A DNA stretch of 41,256 bases from Comamonadaceae bacterium. Lineage in GTDB: Bacteria > Pseudomonadota > Gammaproteobacteria > Burkholderiales > Burkholderiaceae_C. A model generated the notes under the pieces. The model saw nothing but the letters and a program-made list of their open reading frames with translations, ran no database searches and was not told the origin of the DNA. Location: positions 1-41,256 of the forward strand of contig CANNRV010000002.1 of the NCBI GenBank assembly GCA_947508145.1. The letters are read 5' to 3'. This document shows, piece by piece, positions 24,701-33,084 of this stretch; position 1 is the stretch's first letter, and the number at the start of each line of letters is the position of its first letter. A program made the translations under genes and the position numbers.

Positions 24701-25103
24701 GTTGAGCGGCGAAGATGGTGTCTTGTGTTTGCAGCCGCTGCCTCAGCCGCAGGCGCTGGCAGTGCTGCAAGACCTGATCGCCTTCTACCAACAGGCATGG
24801 GCACAACCGCTGCCGCTGGCGCTGAAAACCGCATCCGCTTACCTGACCGAGCGGGCGCACGCGGCGCAATCCAAAGCACCGCAGTTTCAAGAACAGCGCG
24901 GCTTGTCGGCGGCACGCCTGGCGTTCACAGGCAGGCGCGATGTCCCCGGTGAATGCCAAACCTCGGCCTACGTGCAGCGTGCTTATCCCCGCTTTGAAGA
25001 CTTGGACACACAACGCTTCAGACAGTTGACCGAAGAGTTGTACGGCCCGATGTTGCGTGCTTGCCAGACCGACGACGCCACCCGCGAGCAGGAGCCGGCA
25101 TGA
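21711..25103 (+). CDS. recC: Exodeoxyribonuclease V subunit gamma, RecC
   Basis: RecC holds RecB and RecD together, splits the duplex and recognises Chi in the RecBCD enzyme of double-strand break repair. The start MVFHSNRMEALRDLLVAQIL and the helicase-like parts (VQSNGMKHWLTVSLAKDDAL, VVCLLGMNDSAYPRSPTPRD, DFDLISQPGHARAGDRARRE, DDRYLFLEAVLSARQRLYIS) are characteristic. With ATG 21711 the protein has 1130 residues, close to the 1122 of E. coli; ATG 21738 is an alternative, and the track start 21690 is a TTG. Its stop overlaps the recB start by ATGA. The gene starts about 95 bases after the permease gene. Confidence 0.95.
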   Translation: MSHSPRTGFMVFHSNRMEALRDLLVAQILRDPLPPLAAETVLVQSNGMKHWLTVSLAKDDALGICAATRMVLPSAQLWQLYRCVLGEDRLPMHMPLDKAPLTWRILRRLPHWLSDPRFAPLAHYLGDDSSGIRAYQLAQQLADVLDGYQNYRSDWLSQWAQGRDTLDRGQLLPPSQTWQAPLWRDLLADVEQQADGGFQARADVHQAFLQALRQRPPGSIAGLPPRLMVFGITALPMQTMEALVALGRHLPVLMFVHNPCREHWGHVSEDLTGGGHPLLAAWGKQGRDYLHAIDQFEAVDEYSPEYERVSVFIDPLKDAADMQLQAGVLHQLQADIYNLHTPKAKERTRQLEDDTLVCVQAHSAQREVEVLHDKLLAWLNADPQLQPSDIMVMVPDMALFAPHIHAVFGRYQGAGSGHSGLDLPYSVTDSTPRSHPLVQAVDSLLQLPQLRLSLRDWLGWFQVAAVRQRYGLSQADVTQLHDWLAAAGVRWGLDETHRQPWGIDPALPDADQNSWGFGLRRLLLGYAFGPQALDPLWQHTVAQPGVGGLDAAVIGGLLQWLDDMNRSLHMLRTDRTPGDWVAQMQALVERFFKAEDDADQRVLDQLLAPLQDWLADCQLAGFDQPLSLGVLRSHWMAQLDAIGLQRRFADGGVQFATLMPMRAIPFKVVCLLGMNDSAYPRSPTPRDFDLISQPGHARAGDRARREDDRYLFLEAVLSARQRLYISWQGRRASDHAPLPPSVLVAQLLDHLNHIHQQPDKKTKVFSAALQPLQAFSRAYFKAGSGFATYAADWAVAARPAVATGADTATGLPPPSLLDHACLLTLLRQPLEVFFKHHLQVQLDSPQEEDEENEPFGLNGLNAFKLKQQVLLSEQPEALLQQLKWQGELAMAAGGQAQQAQLFGLQQQVWAQCRPWQQDADIDLPLQLLALQAHGASLALNWGGDPLRWHLHPDGSVLQIDVRAGKLKQDKRIRLHTLPGLWLGHLTANAAGRSTTSVLSGEDGVLCLQPLPQPQALAVLQDLIAFYQQAWAQPLPLALKTASAYLTERAHAAQSKAPQFQEQRGLSAARLAFTGRRDVPGECQTSAYVQRAYPRFEDLDTQRFRQLTEELYGPMLRACQTDDATREQEPA

Positions 25104-28100
25104 ACACCTTGGACCCCTTGCGCCTGCCCTTGACTGGCCGTCAGGTGATTGAAGCCAGCGCGGGCACGGGCAAAACCTGGACGCTGGCTGCGCTGTATCT
25201 GCGTTTGGTCATCGGCCACCGTCGGCCCGGCCATACCGCTTTGCTGCCGCGCCAAATATTGGTGATGACTTTCACCGAAGCCGCCACCGCCGAATTGCGC
25301 GAGCGCATACGCCAGCGTTTGCACGATGCCGCCGTCTGGTTCGACCTCAGATTAAGCGGCCAGCAGCTGGACAAAGACGGCTTCATGGACAAGCTCAGCG
25401 CTGATATACCGGATGAGGACTGGCCGCAGTGCGCCCGCCTTTTGCACTTGGCGGCGCAGAACATGGACGAGGCGGCCATCTACACGATTCACGGCTGGAG
25501 CCGCCGCATGCTCAGCAGCTTTGCTTTGTTCAGCCGTGACGTGTTTGAGCAAACCCATTTGGACAACCCGAATGAACTGTTGCAACAACTGGTGCGCGAC
25601 CATTGGCGGCAATGGTTTTACCCGCTGCCTCACCACTTGCAGCGCGGCTTGTACGCGCATTTTGGTAACGACCCGGACAAGTTGCTGGCGCAGTTGCGCC
25701 CCTTGTGGAAACAGTGGGACTTGAAACCGCCTGTGGACAGCCACAGCGCGGACGCAACAACCAGTGTCATCCCCACGCCATTGCAGACTTTGACAGCCTA
25801 TGAAGACTGGCGCAGCGAATACATGGCGCTGGAGGCGCAGGCGCGACACGCTTGGCTCACAGACATGCCGGAGGTGTTGCGCAGCGCCAGAAACGCGGGC
25901 TTGATCAAAGCCGCAGGCATCACCACGCCGAATTTCTCCAAGTGGGTGGATGAGCTCACAGCTTGGGCCGAGCATGGCTGCGACATACGCCCGGCCACCT
26001 TGCAGCGTTTCACCGAAGACAAATTGCTGGCCTGCGGTTGGGACAAGGCCAAGGACTTTGCCTTGTTTGCTTTGATAGGTCGGCTGGTGGACAGCGCAGA
26101 CCAACATCCCGAATGCGAATCGCTGTTGGTTGCGCATGCCGCGCATGCGGTGCGCCAGTCTTACCAGCAAGCCAAGCAAAGCCAGTCGGTATTCGACTTC
26201 AACGATTTGTTGCAACGCCTGCACCAGGCTTTGCATGCCGATCAAGGTGAGTTGGCGACGGCCATTCGCCAGCATTACCCGGTGGCCATGGTGGACGAGT
26301 TTCAGGACACCGACCCGTGGCAATACGACAGCCTGGACCGGATTTACCGGCACGGCGAAGCGGACGACAGCAACGCCTTGGTGATGATCGGCGACCCCAA
26401 GCAAGCGATTTACAGTTTTCGCGGTGCCGACTTGAGCACCTACTTGCGTGCGCGTGATTTCGCTTTGCAGCTAGACCCCGAGGCCTGCTACACGTTGGAC
26501 ACCAATTACCGCTCGGCGCCTGCGCTGGTGTCGGCGGTCAACCGGGTGTTTGGCAGCATAGAGAAACCCTTCACCTCGGACAAGCACGACATCGAATTCA
26601 CGCGTGTGCACAGCGCCAGCGATGCCGTCCCGCTGAACGATGCACAGGGCCGGGCGCAACCGCCCTTGACCTTTTGGCATCTCAGTCTGACGGATGGCAT
26701 CACCGACAAAGACTATTGGCCGGCCGGGCAGCATGTGCAGACCATGGCCGCCGGTTTTGCATCGCAAATGCTCAGCCTGTTGCAACAACACACAGACATA
26801 CACCCCGGCCAGATGGCGGTGCTGGTGCGCTCGCATGCGCATGCCCAGGCCATGCAATCTGCCTTGAGCAAAGTCGGTCTGCCCAGCGTGTTTTTGTCTG
26901 ACCACGCGAATGTGTACCAAAGCCGCGAAGCGCTGGACCTGTGGCGGGTGTTGCGTGCCATCAGCATGCCGCGCCAAACCCGCTGGTTGCGCAGCGCCAT
27001 GGCCGGTAGCTTGTGGGGTTGGTCTACTGAAGAACTGACGCAGGCCATGCACAACCCGGACTTAAGCGATGCGCTGGCCGAGTCTTGTCAGCAATGGTTG
27101 CAACAGTGGCAGCAACACGGCGTGTTGCCCATGCTCCACCAATGGATGCACAGCCAAGGCATTGCCCAACGACTGCTGGCGCAAGCCCAAGGCAGCAGGG
27201 CGCTGACCAACCTGTTGCACTTGGGTGAATTGCTGCAAACCGCAGCCGCTGGCTTGGCCGGGCCGCAGGCCTTGTTGCATTTTTTGGCGCAACAGATTCA
27301 GGCCGCAGAGGACAACCCGGAAGAACAAAAAATGCGTTTGGAAACCGATGCGCATTGCGTGCAAGTCATCACCTTTCACAAAAGCAAAGGCTTGGAATAC
27401 CCGTTTGTGTTTGTGCCGTTTCTCGGCAGTTTCAAAACCGCGTCCAGCCGCAAAGACGATGAGGAAGACAACGACATCACCGAGTCCAGCGTGGACGAAG
27501 ACATGCGCTTGTTGTATGTGGCGCTGACACGGGCCAAGCGCGGCATGTGGCTGGGCGTGGCCGACACCGGCAACAGCTTGTCCGGCGAAGGCGCGAAGCT
27601 CAAACGCAGCGCTGTCTCGCTGTTGCTGCAACGCCAGCAGCACGGCGACTTGCTCGGCTGCTTGCAAGCGCCATTCGGCGATGCGCCCGAGATAGCCATT
27701 GCCGAATTGCCTGAGCCGCAATACCAGGCGTACGCGCCGTTCAGCGAACACAGCGAAGTGCAAACCGCATTGACCGCGACCCGGCATAACTACGCACGAA
27801 CTTGGACAGCCAGTTTCAGCAGCTTGACGCGCGGACTGGAAGCGGGCTCGCGCACCGAAGAGGCCGGTACGGATGCAGGCATTGATGCGGCTAGCCATGG
27901 CGTTGATGAGGCGGATCAGCCTGAGCGCGAGCAAGCGCTGGGCGGCTTTCAGCAGTTTCCCAAAGGCGCTCGCTACGGCACCTTGATTCACGATTTATTG
28001 GAATGGCAGGCGCAGCAAGGCTGGCCGCTGGCGCAGGCGAACACCGCCGCCTACGTGCAACTGGCCTGGCAGCAATTGCTTCAGCGCAAAACCCGGGGCT

Positions 28101-28696
28101 TGAACCTGAACGAAGCAGAACAAGTGATGTTGAACGACTGGCTGCGTCACATCGTCTGCCGCCCCTTGCCGCTGGACAGCGCCGTGACGGGCTTGTCGCC
28201 CTTGGTGTTGCAACAACTCGATGCGCACAGCCAGTGGCCGGAGATGGAGTTCAACTTCAGCGCCGCCGGTGTGGCCAGCGCTTGGCTGGACGGACTGATT
28301 CGCAGCCATGTGCTGCCCGGCCTGACCAGACCCGGTTTGCAGCAGCGCGAACTGCAAGGCATGTTGACCGGCTTCATGGACCTGGTCTGTACACACGCAG
28401 GGCGCTACTGGGTGCTGGATTACAAATCGAACTGGTTGACGACTTACACCGACGATGTGTTGAACTCAGCGGTGTTGGACAAGCGCTATGACGTGCAGTA
28501 TGTGTTGTATGTGTTGGCTTTGCACCGGCTGCTGAAATCACGTTTGCCGGGCTACGACTACGACACGCACATCGGTGGCGCGGTCTATGTGTTTTTGCGC
28601 GGCATAGACGGCGAGGGTGCAGGGGTGCACGCCATGAAGCCGCCGCGTGAACTGGTGTTGCAACTGGACGCTGCGTTTGCCGGGGGTGCGGCATGA
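25100..28696 (+). CDS. recB: Exodeoxyribonuclease V subunit beta, RecB
   Basis: RecB is the 3'-5' helicase and the nuclease of RecBCD. From ATG 25100 (1198 residues, AGGAG 6 bases upstream, ATGA overlap with recC) the protein has Walker A ASAGTGKT at 19-26, the helicase motif VDEFQDTDPWQYDSLDRIYR near 398, and later HKSKGLEYPFVFVPF and LLYVALTRAKRG. The C-terminal nuclease domain keeps the catalytic set: D1094 (GFMDLV), D1107 and K1109 (VLDYKSNW). The 13-residue spacing of the two Asp equals that of E. coli D1067/D1080. The enzyme therefore looks fully active. The track start at 25061 lies inside recC and is rejected. Confidence 0.97.
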   Translation: MNTLDPLRLPLTGRQVIEASAGTGKTWTLAALYLRLVIGHRRPGHTALLPRQILVMTFTEAATAELRERIRQRLHDAAVWFDLRLSGQQLDKDGFMDKLSADIPDEDWPQCARLLHLAAQNMDEAAIYTIHGWSRRMLSSFALFSRDVFEQTHLDNPNELLQQLVRDHWRQWFYPLPHHLQRGLYAHFGNDPDKLLAQLRPLWKQWDLKPPVDSHSADATTSVIPTPLQTLTAYEDWRSEYMALEAQARHAWLTDMPEVLRSARNAGLIKAAGITTPNFSKWVDELTAWAEHGCDIRPATLQRFTEDKLLACGWDKAKDFALFALIGRLVDSADQHPECESLLVAHAAHAVRQSYQQAKQSQSVFDFNDLLQRLHQALHADQGELATAIRQHYPVAMVDEFQDTDPWQYDSLDRIYRHGEADDSNALVMIGDPKQAIYSFRGADLSTYLRARDFALQLDPEACYTLDTNYRSAPALVSAVNRVFGSIEKPFTSDKHDIEFTRVHSASDAVPLNDAQGRAQPPLTFWHLSLTDGITDKDYWPAGQHVQTMAAGFASQMLSLLQQHTDIHPGQMAVLVRSHAHAQAMQSALSKVGLPSVFLSDHANVYQSREALDLWRVLRAISMPRQTRWLRSAMAGSLWGWSTEELTQAMHNPDLSDALAESCQQWLQQWQQHGVLPMLHQWMHSQGIAQRLLAQAQGSRALTNLLHLGELLQTAAAGLAGPQALLHFLAQQIQAAEDNPEEQKMRLETDAHCVQVITFHKSKGLEYPFVFVPFLGSFKTASSRKDDEEDNDITESSVDEDMRLLYVALTRAKRGMWLGVADTGNSLSGEGAKLKRSAVSLLLQRQQHGDLLGCLQAPFGDAPEIAIAELPEPQYQAYAPFSEHSEVQTALTATRHNYARTWTASFSSLTRGLEAGSRTEEAGTDAGIDAASHGVDEADQPEREQALGGFQQFPKGARYGTLIHDLLEWQAQQGWPLAQANTAAYVQLAWQQLLQRKTRGLNLNEAEQVMLNDWLRHIVCRPLPLDSAVTGLSPLVLQQLDAHSQWPEMEFNFSAAGVASAWLDGLIRSHVLPGLTRPGLQQRELQGMLTGFMDLVCTHAGRYWVLDYKSNWLTTYTDDVLNSAVLDKRYDVQYVLYVLALHRLLKSRLPGYDYDTHIGGAVYVFLRGIDGEGAGVHAMKPPRELVLQLDAAFAGGAA

Positions 28697-30435
28697 AGCT
28701 CAGTGCCTTGACCCGCCACCACTTGCCGGGCAGCGCCCGCACACCGCTGACCGCCTTGGACTGGGCGCTGGCGCAGTTCTGCCACAGCTTGCAAGCGTCT
28801 GATGATGAACGCCACCGTTGGCTGGCGGCGTTGGCCAGCCACCAATTGGGTCGCGGCCACGCTTGCTTGGACACCAGCGGCTGGCCGCAACGCGCCGCCG
28901 AACAACTGGCTTGGAGCCCTGAACAATTGCAGGCCTTGCCGTCAGACTTGACCGACGGCTTGCACAGCCTGCCGTGGACACAGGGCGAGAACTCGCCGCT
29001 GGTGCTGGCGGGCGATAAGCTGTATTTGCGCCGCGCTTGGCAGGCCGAGCACACCATTCGTGACAACTTGCAAGCGCGTTTGCAGCAATCTGTCGCCAGC
29101 CCGGCGGATTTGCAAGACCAACTCGACCATTTGTTTGACAGCCCGAGCACAGAGAAAGACTGGCAGCGCGAGGCATGCGCACACGCCGCGCAACACGCGG
29201 TCACCTTGATCACCGGCGGCCCCGGCACCGGCAAAACCACCACCGTCGTCAAGCTGTTGCGCTTGTTACAAGCGAATGCGTCGGCGCCTTTGCGCGTGGT
29301 GTTGACCGCACCGACCGGCAAGGCGGCAGCGCGTTTGTCGCAAACCATGGTGCAGGCGCGCACCCGACTGCCTGCGGGCGAGGCGGCGGCTTTGCCCGAG
29401 CAGGCGCTTACCTTGCACCGTTGGTTGCTGTCGCTGGAGCGGGAGAGTTCGGCTGGCTTGCCGCCGGATGTGGTGGTGGTCGACGAAGCTTCCATGATCG
29501 ATTTGGAAATGATGGCGCGGTTGCTGCAAGCCGTCCCCCTGAGTGCGCGGCTGATTTTGCTGGGCGACAAAGACCAGTTGGCATCGGTGGAGGCCGGGGC
29601 GGTGATGGCGCAGTTGTGCCAAGGTTCGATCTTGTCGGCGCACACCATCAGCCTGGTGCACAGCCACCGGTTTGATGCCGGGCAGGGCATAGGCCAATGG
29701 GCGCGTGCCGCGAATGCGGGCGATCGCCAGTCTTTGCAGCAACTCTGGCAGCAAGCGCCCGAAGCCTGTTTGAGTGATGAATCCGTGGTGTCGCGCCTGA
29801 GCCTGGCGGACAGTGCGGACAGCGCCACCCTGGCGCAGCTGACATCTATCTGGCAGCCTTGGTTGACGCAGTTGGATGAACTTCAGCGTTCACACACGGG
29901 CTGCACCGACGTGCAAGCGCAGTCACTTTTGCACAGCTTTGCGCGTGTCGGCGTCTTGTGCGCTTTGCGCGAAGGCCGCTGGGGCGTGAATGCGTTCAAC
30001 CGCCAGTTGCAACAAAGCTTGGGTTTTCCGGATCAGCCGTGGTTTGTCGGCCGACCGGTCATGGCCCGGCGCAACGACTATTCGCTGGGCATCATGAATG
30101 GTGATTTGGGCATGTGCTTGCCGCGTCTGGTGGATGGGCAATTGCGTTGGCGCGTGGCGTTTGCCGATGCCGCCGGTGGCGTGCGTTGGCAGGTGCCGGG
30201 CCGCTTGGACGATGTGGACACGGTGTTTGCGATGACGGTGCACCAGTCCCAAGGATCGGAGTTTGAGCAAGTGCTGCTGGTGCTGCCAGAGCGTAATGCG
30301 CCGATATTGACGCGTGAACTGATCTACACCGGCATGACCCGGGCGCGGCAACGGCTGTGCGTCTGGTCGCCGACACCGCTGCTGCTGTTGCAGGCCTGCG
30401 AACGACAAGTGCAGCGCAGCGGCGGCCTGGACTGA
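28693..30435 (+). CDS. recD: Exodeoxyribonuclease V subunit alpha, RecD
   Basis: RecD is the 5'-3' superfamily-1 helicase of RecBCD. The 580-residue protein has Walker A GGPGTGKT at 175-182, the following LTAPTGKAAARLSQTM, Walker B VVVVDEASMIDLEMMARLL, ILLGDKDQLASVEAGAVMAQ, and the C-terminal MTVHQSQGSEFEQVLLVLP and ELIYTGMTRARQRLCVW motifs. The N-terminal third is the RecB-binding region and is poorly conserved. The ATG overlaps the recB stop by ATGA, so the three subunits are translationally coupled and made together, in the order recC-recB-recD. Confidence 0.96.
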   Translation: MKLSALTRHHLPGSARTPLTALDWALAQFCHSLQASDDERHRWLAALASHQLGRGHACLDTSGWPQRAAEQLAWSPEQLQALPSDLTDGLHSLPWTQGENSPLVLAGDKLYLRRAWQAEHTIRDNLQARLQQSVASPADLQDQLDHLFDSPSTEKDWQREACAHAAQHAVTLITGGPGTGKTTTVVKLLRLLQANASAPLRVVLTAPTGKAAARLSQTMVQARTRLPAGEAAALPEQALTLHRWLLSLERESSAGLPPDVVVVDEASMIDLEMMARLLQAVPLSARLILLGDKDQLASVEAGAVMAQLCQGSILSAHTISLVHSHRFDAGQGIGQWARAANAGDRQSLQQLWQQAPEACLSDESVVSRLSLADSADSATLAQLTSIWQPWLTQLDELQRSHTGCTDVQAQSLLHSFARVGVLCALREGRWGVNAFNRQLQQSLGFPDQPWFVGRPVMARRNDYSLGIMNGDLGMCLPRLVDGQLRWRVAFADAAGGVRWQVPGRLDDVDTVFAMTVHQSQGSEFEQVLLVLPERNAPILTRELIYTGMTRARQRLCVWSPTPLLLLQACERQVQRSGGLD

Positions 30436-30469
30436 GCCGACCCATGTTTGGCAATGGCAAAATGCAGAC

Positions 30470-30991
30470 ATGAAATCCATGCGTTGTTTGAAATGGTTAA
30501 TGTCCCTGTGGTTGTTGTGTCAGCCTTGGCTGGCTATGGCGGACTGGGAAAAAGTGGACGACAACCATTTGGCGGTGGTGTATGTGGACCCCGACAAAAT
30601 CCGCGCCAGCAGTGTGTTCCCGCAAGCTTGGCATTTGATTGATTTGAACGACCCGACCAAAGCAGGTGTCAAATCCCGCCTGGTGTTGATGGAATACGAC
30701 TGCCACGAATACCGCCGCCGTTCACTGGCGTTTGCCTCCAAGTCCGACCAGATGGGCGAGGGCAAAACCCTGTTCACCAGCACCCAGTCCACCTCTTGGA
30801 AAACCGTCAGCGGCGACACGGTGGGCGAAAAAGTCATAGAAATGCTGTGCGGCCACCATGCCAAAGCACCGTCCAAAGGCAAGGGCAAGGACGACAAAGC
30901 CGCAGCCGCAGGTCATGGTGACGGCCATGGTGATGCACACGGCGCACCGCCTGCCAAAGATGCCCATGGCGACGCCAAACCCAGCCACTGA
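30470..30991 (+). CDS. Secreted Adhesin_E-type protein with His/Gly-rich tail (second copy)
   Basis: A signal peptide (CLKWLMSLWLLCQPWLAMA, cleavage before DWEKV) precedes an Adhesin_E-like domain: VVYVDPDKIRASS, HLIDLNDP, SRLVLMEYDCHEYRRRSLAF and a second Cys in IEMLCGHH. It parallels the protein at 8041-8448, which also starts ADW and has the DC and late Cys, so the two are likely paralogues with one disulfide. A roughly 40-residue tail rich in His, Gly, Asp and Lys (GHGDGHGDAHGAPPAK) is unlike the first copy and could bind metal ions, which is inference. It starts 34 bases after recD but is probably unrelated to repair. Confidence 0.75.
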   Translation: MKSMRCLKWLMSLWLLCQPWLAMADWEKVDDNHLAVVYVDPDKIRASSVFPQAWHLIDLNDPTKAGVKSRLVLMEYDCHEYRRRSLAFASKSDQMGEGKTLFTSTQSTSWKTVSGDTVGEKVIEMLCGHHAKAPSKGKGKDDKAAAAGHGDGHGDAHGAPPAKDAHGDAKPSH

Positions 30992-31006
30992 TTTCACAGG
31001 ACCCCT

Positions 31007-31342
31007 ATGCAAGTCACCAAACATACCGAGCATTTCGCCACCGCCCCGCAACTCGCGCCCGAGCACATGGCACCCATCGCCGAACATGGTTTTCACACCG
31101 TCATCAATAACCGACCCGATAAGGAAGGCGGTCCGGACCAGCCCACCTCGGCGCAAATGCAAGCTGCTGCCGAAGCCGCCGGTCTGGTCTATCACTACCT
31201 GCCCGTGGTCAGCGGCGCGTACACCCCGGAACAGGTCACGCACATGGCCGAACTGGTGAATACTGCTCCCGGCCCCGTGCTGGCCTTTTGCCGCAGCGGC
31301 GCGCGCTCAACCCAGTTGTGGATGATGGGTCAGCAAAATTAA
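31007..31342 (+). CDS. DUF442 / TIGR01244-type phosphatase-like protein
   Basis: The 111-residue protein has the fold and motif of the DUF442 family (TIGR01244 sulfur transferase; domain also found in Blh): the beginning QLAPEHMAPIAEHGFHTVIN with NRPDKEG, then PVVSGAYTPEQV, and the Cys-X5-Arg active loop AFCRSGARSTQLW. The loop is like that of dual-specificity phosphatases and rhodanese-type proteins, so the Cys is probably a nucleophile; the natural substrate is not known. ATG 31007 has AGGA 7 bases upstream. It follows the Adhesin_E gene by 15 bases and may share its transcript. Confidence 0.85.
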   Translation: MQVTKHTEHFATAPQLAPEHMAPIAEHGFHTVINNRPDKEGGPDQPTSAQMQAAAEAAGLVYHYLPVVSGAYTPEQVTHMAELVNTAPGPVLAFCRSGARSTQLWMMGQQN

Positions 31343-31643
31343 TTGGGGTCAGGTTCCAATTGTTTTAAGTCAAGTGTTCACGCCACGGCGGGACGGTCTC
31401 CGCTCACCGCCTTCGGCAACGCTCGCGTCGGCCCGCCCGCCATGTCGTTTGTCCACTCGATTTTTCCTCACTGCATTTTTGCGGCTCGATAACTGATACA
31501 GCCACCAGGAATGCAATCTTTATAAATCGAAAACATCACTTCAGGCCGAATCGGAGGGGGCGTTTTTTTCGAGCGAAAGCGCAGAAAAAAATCGCACCGG
31601 ATGGTCGGCCAAGGGGTGTCTTCATTGAACCGTACTAAGACCC
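31343..31643. repeat. Non-coding stretch resembling a dispersed intergenic repeat
   Basis: These 301 bases hold no convincing gene. The left end GGGGTCAGGTTCCAATTG resembles sequence that recurs around REP/RAYT-type elements in betaproteobacteria. It is followed by a GC-rich block with arms GGCGGG and CCCGCC about 40 bases apart (31389-31441), then an AT-rich middle. A final block (about 31566-31640) looks like a degraded coding or repeat remnant. It separates the convergent DUF442 and smr genes. The call rests on my memory of similar sequence, not on a search. Confidence 0.35.
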
Positions 31644-32276
31644 TCACCGCAACAGCACCACCAACGCACCGGCACCGCCTTCAGGTCCTTTGGCTTGCAC
31701 GAATGCCAACACCTCGTTTTTTTGCACCAGCCAACGCTGCACCTTGGCCTTGAGCACCGGCGTTTTGCCGGGCGAGCCCAGGCCTTTGCCGTGCACCACC
31801 CGCACACAACGCCAGCCGCGTTTATTCGCATCTCTGATGAATTGCCCCAGGGCTTCGCGGGCTTCGTCGCTGCGCATGCCGTGTAAATCCAGCTGGCCTT
31901 GCATGCTCCAGTGGCCTTTGCGCAGTTTTTGCGTCACATCGGTGCCTATGCCGGTGCGTCTGTAACTTAGTTCGTCGTCGGTATCCAGCAGGGTAGATAC
32001 GTCAAAGTCATCACTCAAGCTTTCGCGCAGCACGTTGTCGTCATCGATTTTTTGCTGAAACGCAAAGGGTGGTGCAGGCTCACCGGCCAACAGCACACGC
32101 GGTTGTTGGTTCAGTGGCTGCACCGCACCAACCGCGCGTTGAAACAAATTGCGTTCAGCCGCTGCACGCCGCTGTGCCGCCAACTTCTCCGCGGCCTCGG
32201 CCGCTTCGCGCGCCGCTTGCTCGGCCAAGGCTTGTTTCATGGCGGCCAAATCTTGCAGACTGCGGGCTTTCACCAT
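31644..32276 (-). CDS. Smr-domain DNA/RNA-nicking protein
   Basis: The 210-residue protein has an Ala/Glu-rich helical N-terminal half and a C-terminal Smr domain with both hallmarks: LDLHGMRSDEAREAL and VVHGKGLGSPGKTPVLK. Stand-alone bacterial Smr proteins are linked to endonuclease activity, including cleavage of mRNA at collided ribosomes (SmrB-type), but which role applies cannot be read here. The track start 32303 is GTG inside radC. ATG 32276 has GGAG 8 bases upstream and overlaps the radC stop by 7 bases, so it is preferred. It is co-transcribed with radC. Confidence 0.88.
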   Translation of the reverse strand: MVKARSLQDLAAMKQALAEQAAREAAEAAEKLAAQRRAAAERNLFQRAVGAVQPLNQQPRVLLAGEPAPPFAFQQKIDDDNVLRESLSDDFDVSTLLDTDDELSYRRTGIGTDVTQKLRKGHWSMQGQLDLHGMRSDEAREALGQFIRDANKRGWRCVRVVHGKGLGSPGKTPVLKAKVQRWLVQKNEVLAFVQAKGPEGGAGALVVLLR

Positions 32277-32974
32277 GGGCTGCGCTCCGCCATCGACCAA
32301 CACTGTCCCGGGCCGACGATGATGTGGTCTAGTAGCTTGATGTCCACCATGGACAAGGCTGTGTGCAAAGTGCGGGTCAAGTTGCTGTCGGCGATGGAGG
32401 GCCGCACCTCGCCGCTGGGATGGTTGTGCGACAAGATCACCGCCGCCGCCCCGACTTCCAAAGCCAGCTTCACCACTTCACGTGGGTACACCGAGGTTTG
32501 GTTCAAAGTGCCCCTGAACATTTCCTGAAATACCAGCAAGCGGTATTGGGCATCCATGAACAGCACCGCGAACACTTCCTGGCTGTACGCGCCCATTTGC
32601 ATTTGTAAAAATTGCCTGACCACTTCCGGGTTGTTCATCACATTGCGCTGGCGCATTTTTTGGATCGCTGCGCGTCTTGCCAACTCCATCACCGCCAGCA
32701 AGCGGGCCCGCCGGGCGGCACCCAAGCCTTTGGTTTTTTCCATCAACGCCGGTGTGGCTTGCAGCAGCCCGGCCAGGCCATGAAATTCGTCTATCAGCGA
32801 CTGCGACAGTTGCAAGACGTTTTGGCCTGGCAGTCCGGTGCCCAACATCACCGATAACAACTCGGCATCAGTCAGGGTGTGGCTGCCCATGGCCAGCAAT
32901 TTTTCGCGCGGGCGGGTGCTTTTGGGGATTTCCTGTAACAACATGTTTACCGGCTCATTCAATACATCAATCAT
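32270..32974 (-). CDS. radC: RadC family JAB/MPN-type protein
   Basis: The product has a helix-hairpin-helix-like N-terminal domain (PREKLLAMGSHTLTDAELLS, then LPGQNVLQLSQSLIDEFHGL) and the C-terminal JAMM metal-binding motif SHNHPSGEVRPSIADSNLT, the standard RadC layout and length (234 residues). Despite the name, a direct role in DNA repair is not established for the family; many copies occur with mobile elements, this one appears chromosomal. ATG 32974 is used. It diverges from fkpB and overlaps smr downstream. Confidence 0.93.
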   Translation of the reverse strand: MIDVLNEPVNMLLQEIPKSTRPREKLLAMGSHTLTDAELLSVMLGTGLPGQNVLQLSQSLIDEFHGLAGLLQATPALMEKTKGLGAARRARLLAVMELARRAAIQKMRQRNVMNNPEVVRQFLQMQMGAYSQEVFAVLFMDAQYRLLVFQEMFRGTLNQTSVYPREVVKLALEVGAAAVILSHNHPSGEVRPSIADSNLTRTLHTALSMVDIKLLDHIIVGPGQCWSMAERSPW

Positions 32975-33032
32975 GGGACACCGGTGAATCTTCGTGTTTT
33001 TGGGCGATTGAAAAAGTGCGCTGTCACCGGAT

Positions 33033-33061
33033 TTCGCGGTGATCCAGGTCCTTTCTACAAT
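33033..33061 (+). promoter_or_regulatory. Possible promoter of fkpB-ispH-serS
   Basis: TACAAT at 33056-33061 is five of six matches to the -10 consensus, 24 bases before the fkpB ATG. The matching -35 position (about 33033-33038, TTCGCG) is weak, so the assignment is tentative. The 110-base gap between divergent radC and fkpB must contain promoters for both. Confidence 0.4.
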
Positions 33062-33084
33062 AGGCCGAGTTTACAAAGGCAAGC

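Noticed and set aside
28374-29828. 484-residue minus-strand ORF antisense to recB/recD
   Set aside because: Ser/Ala/Cys-rich composition typical of an antisense shadow in GC-rich coding DNA; recD is certain on the plus strand.
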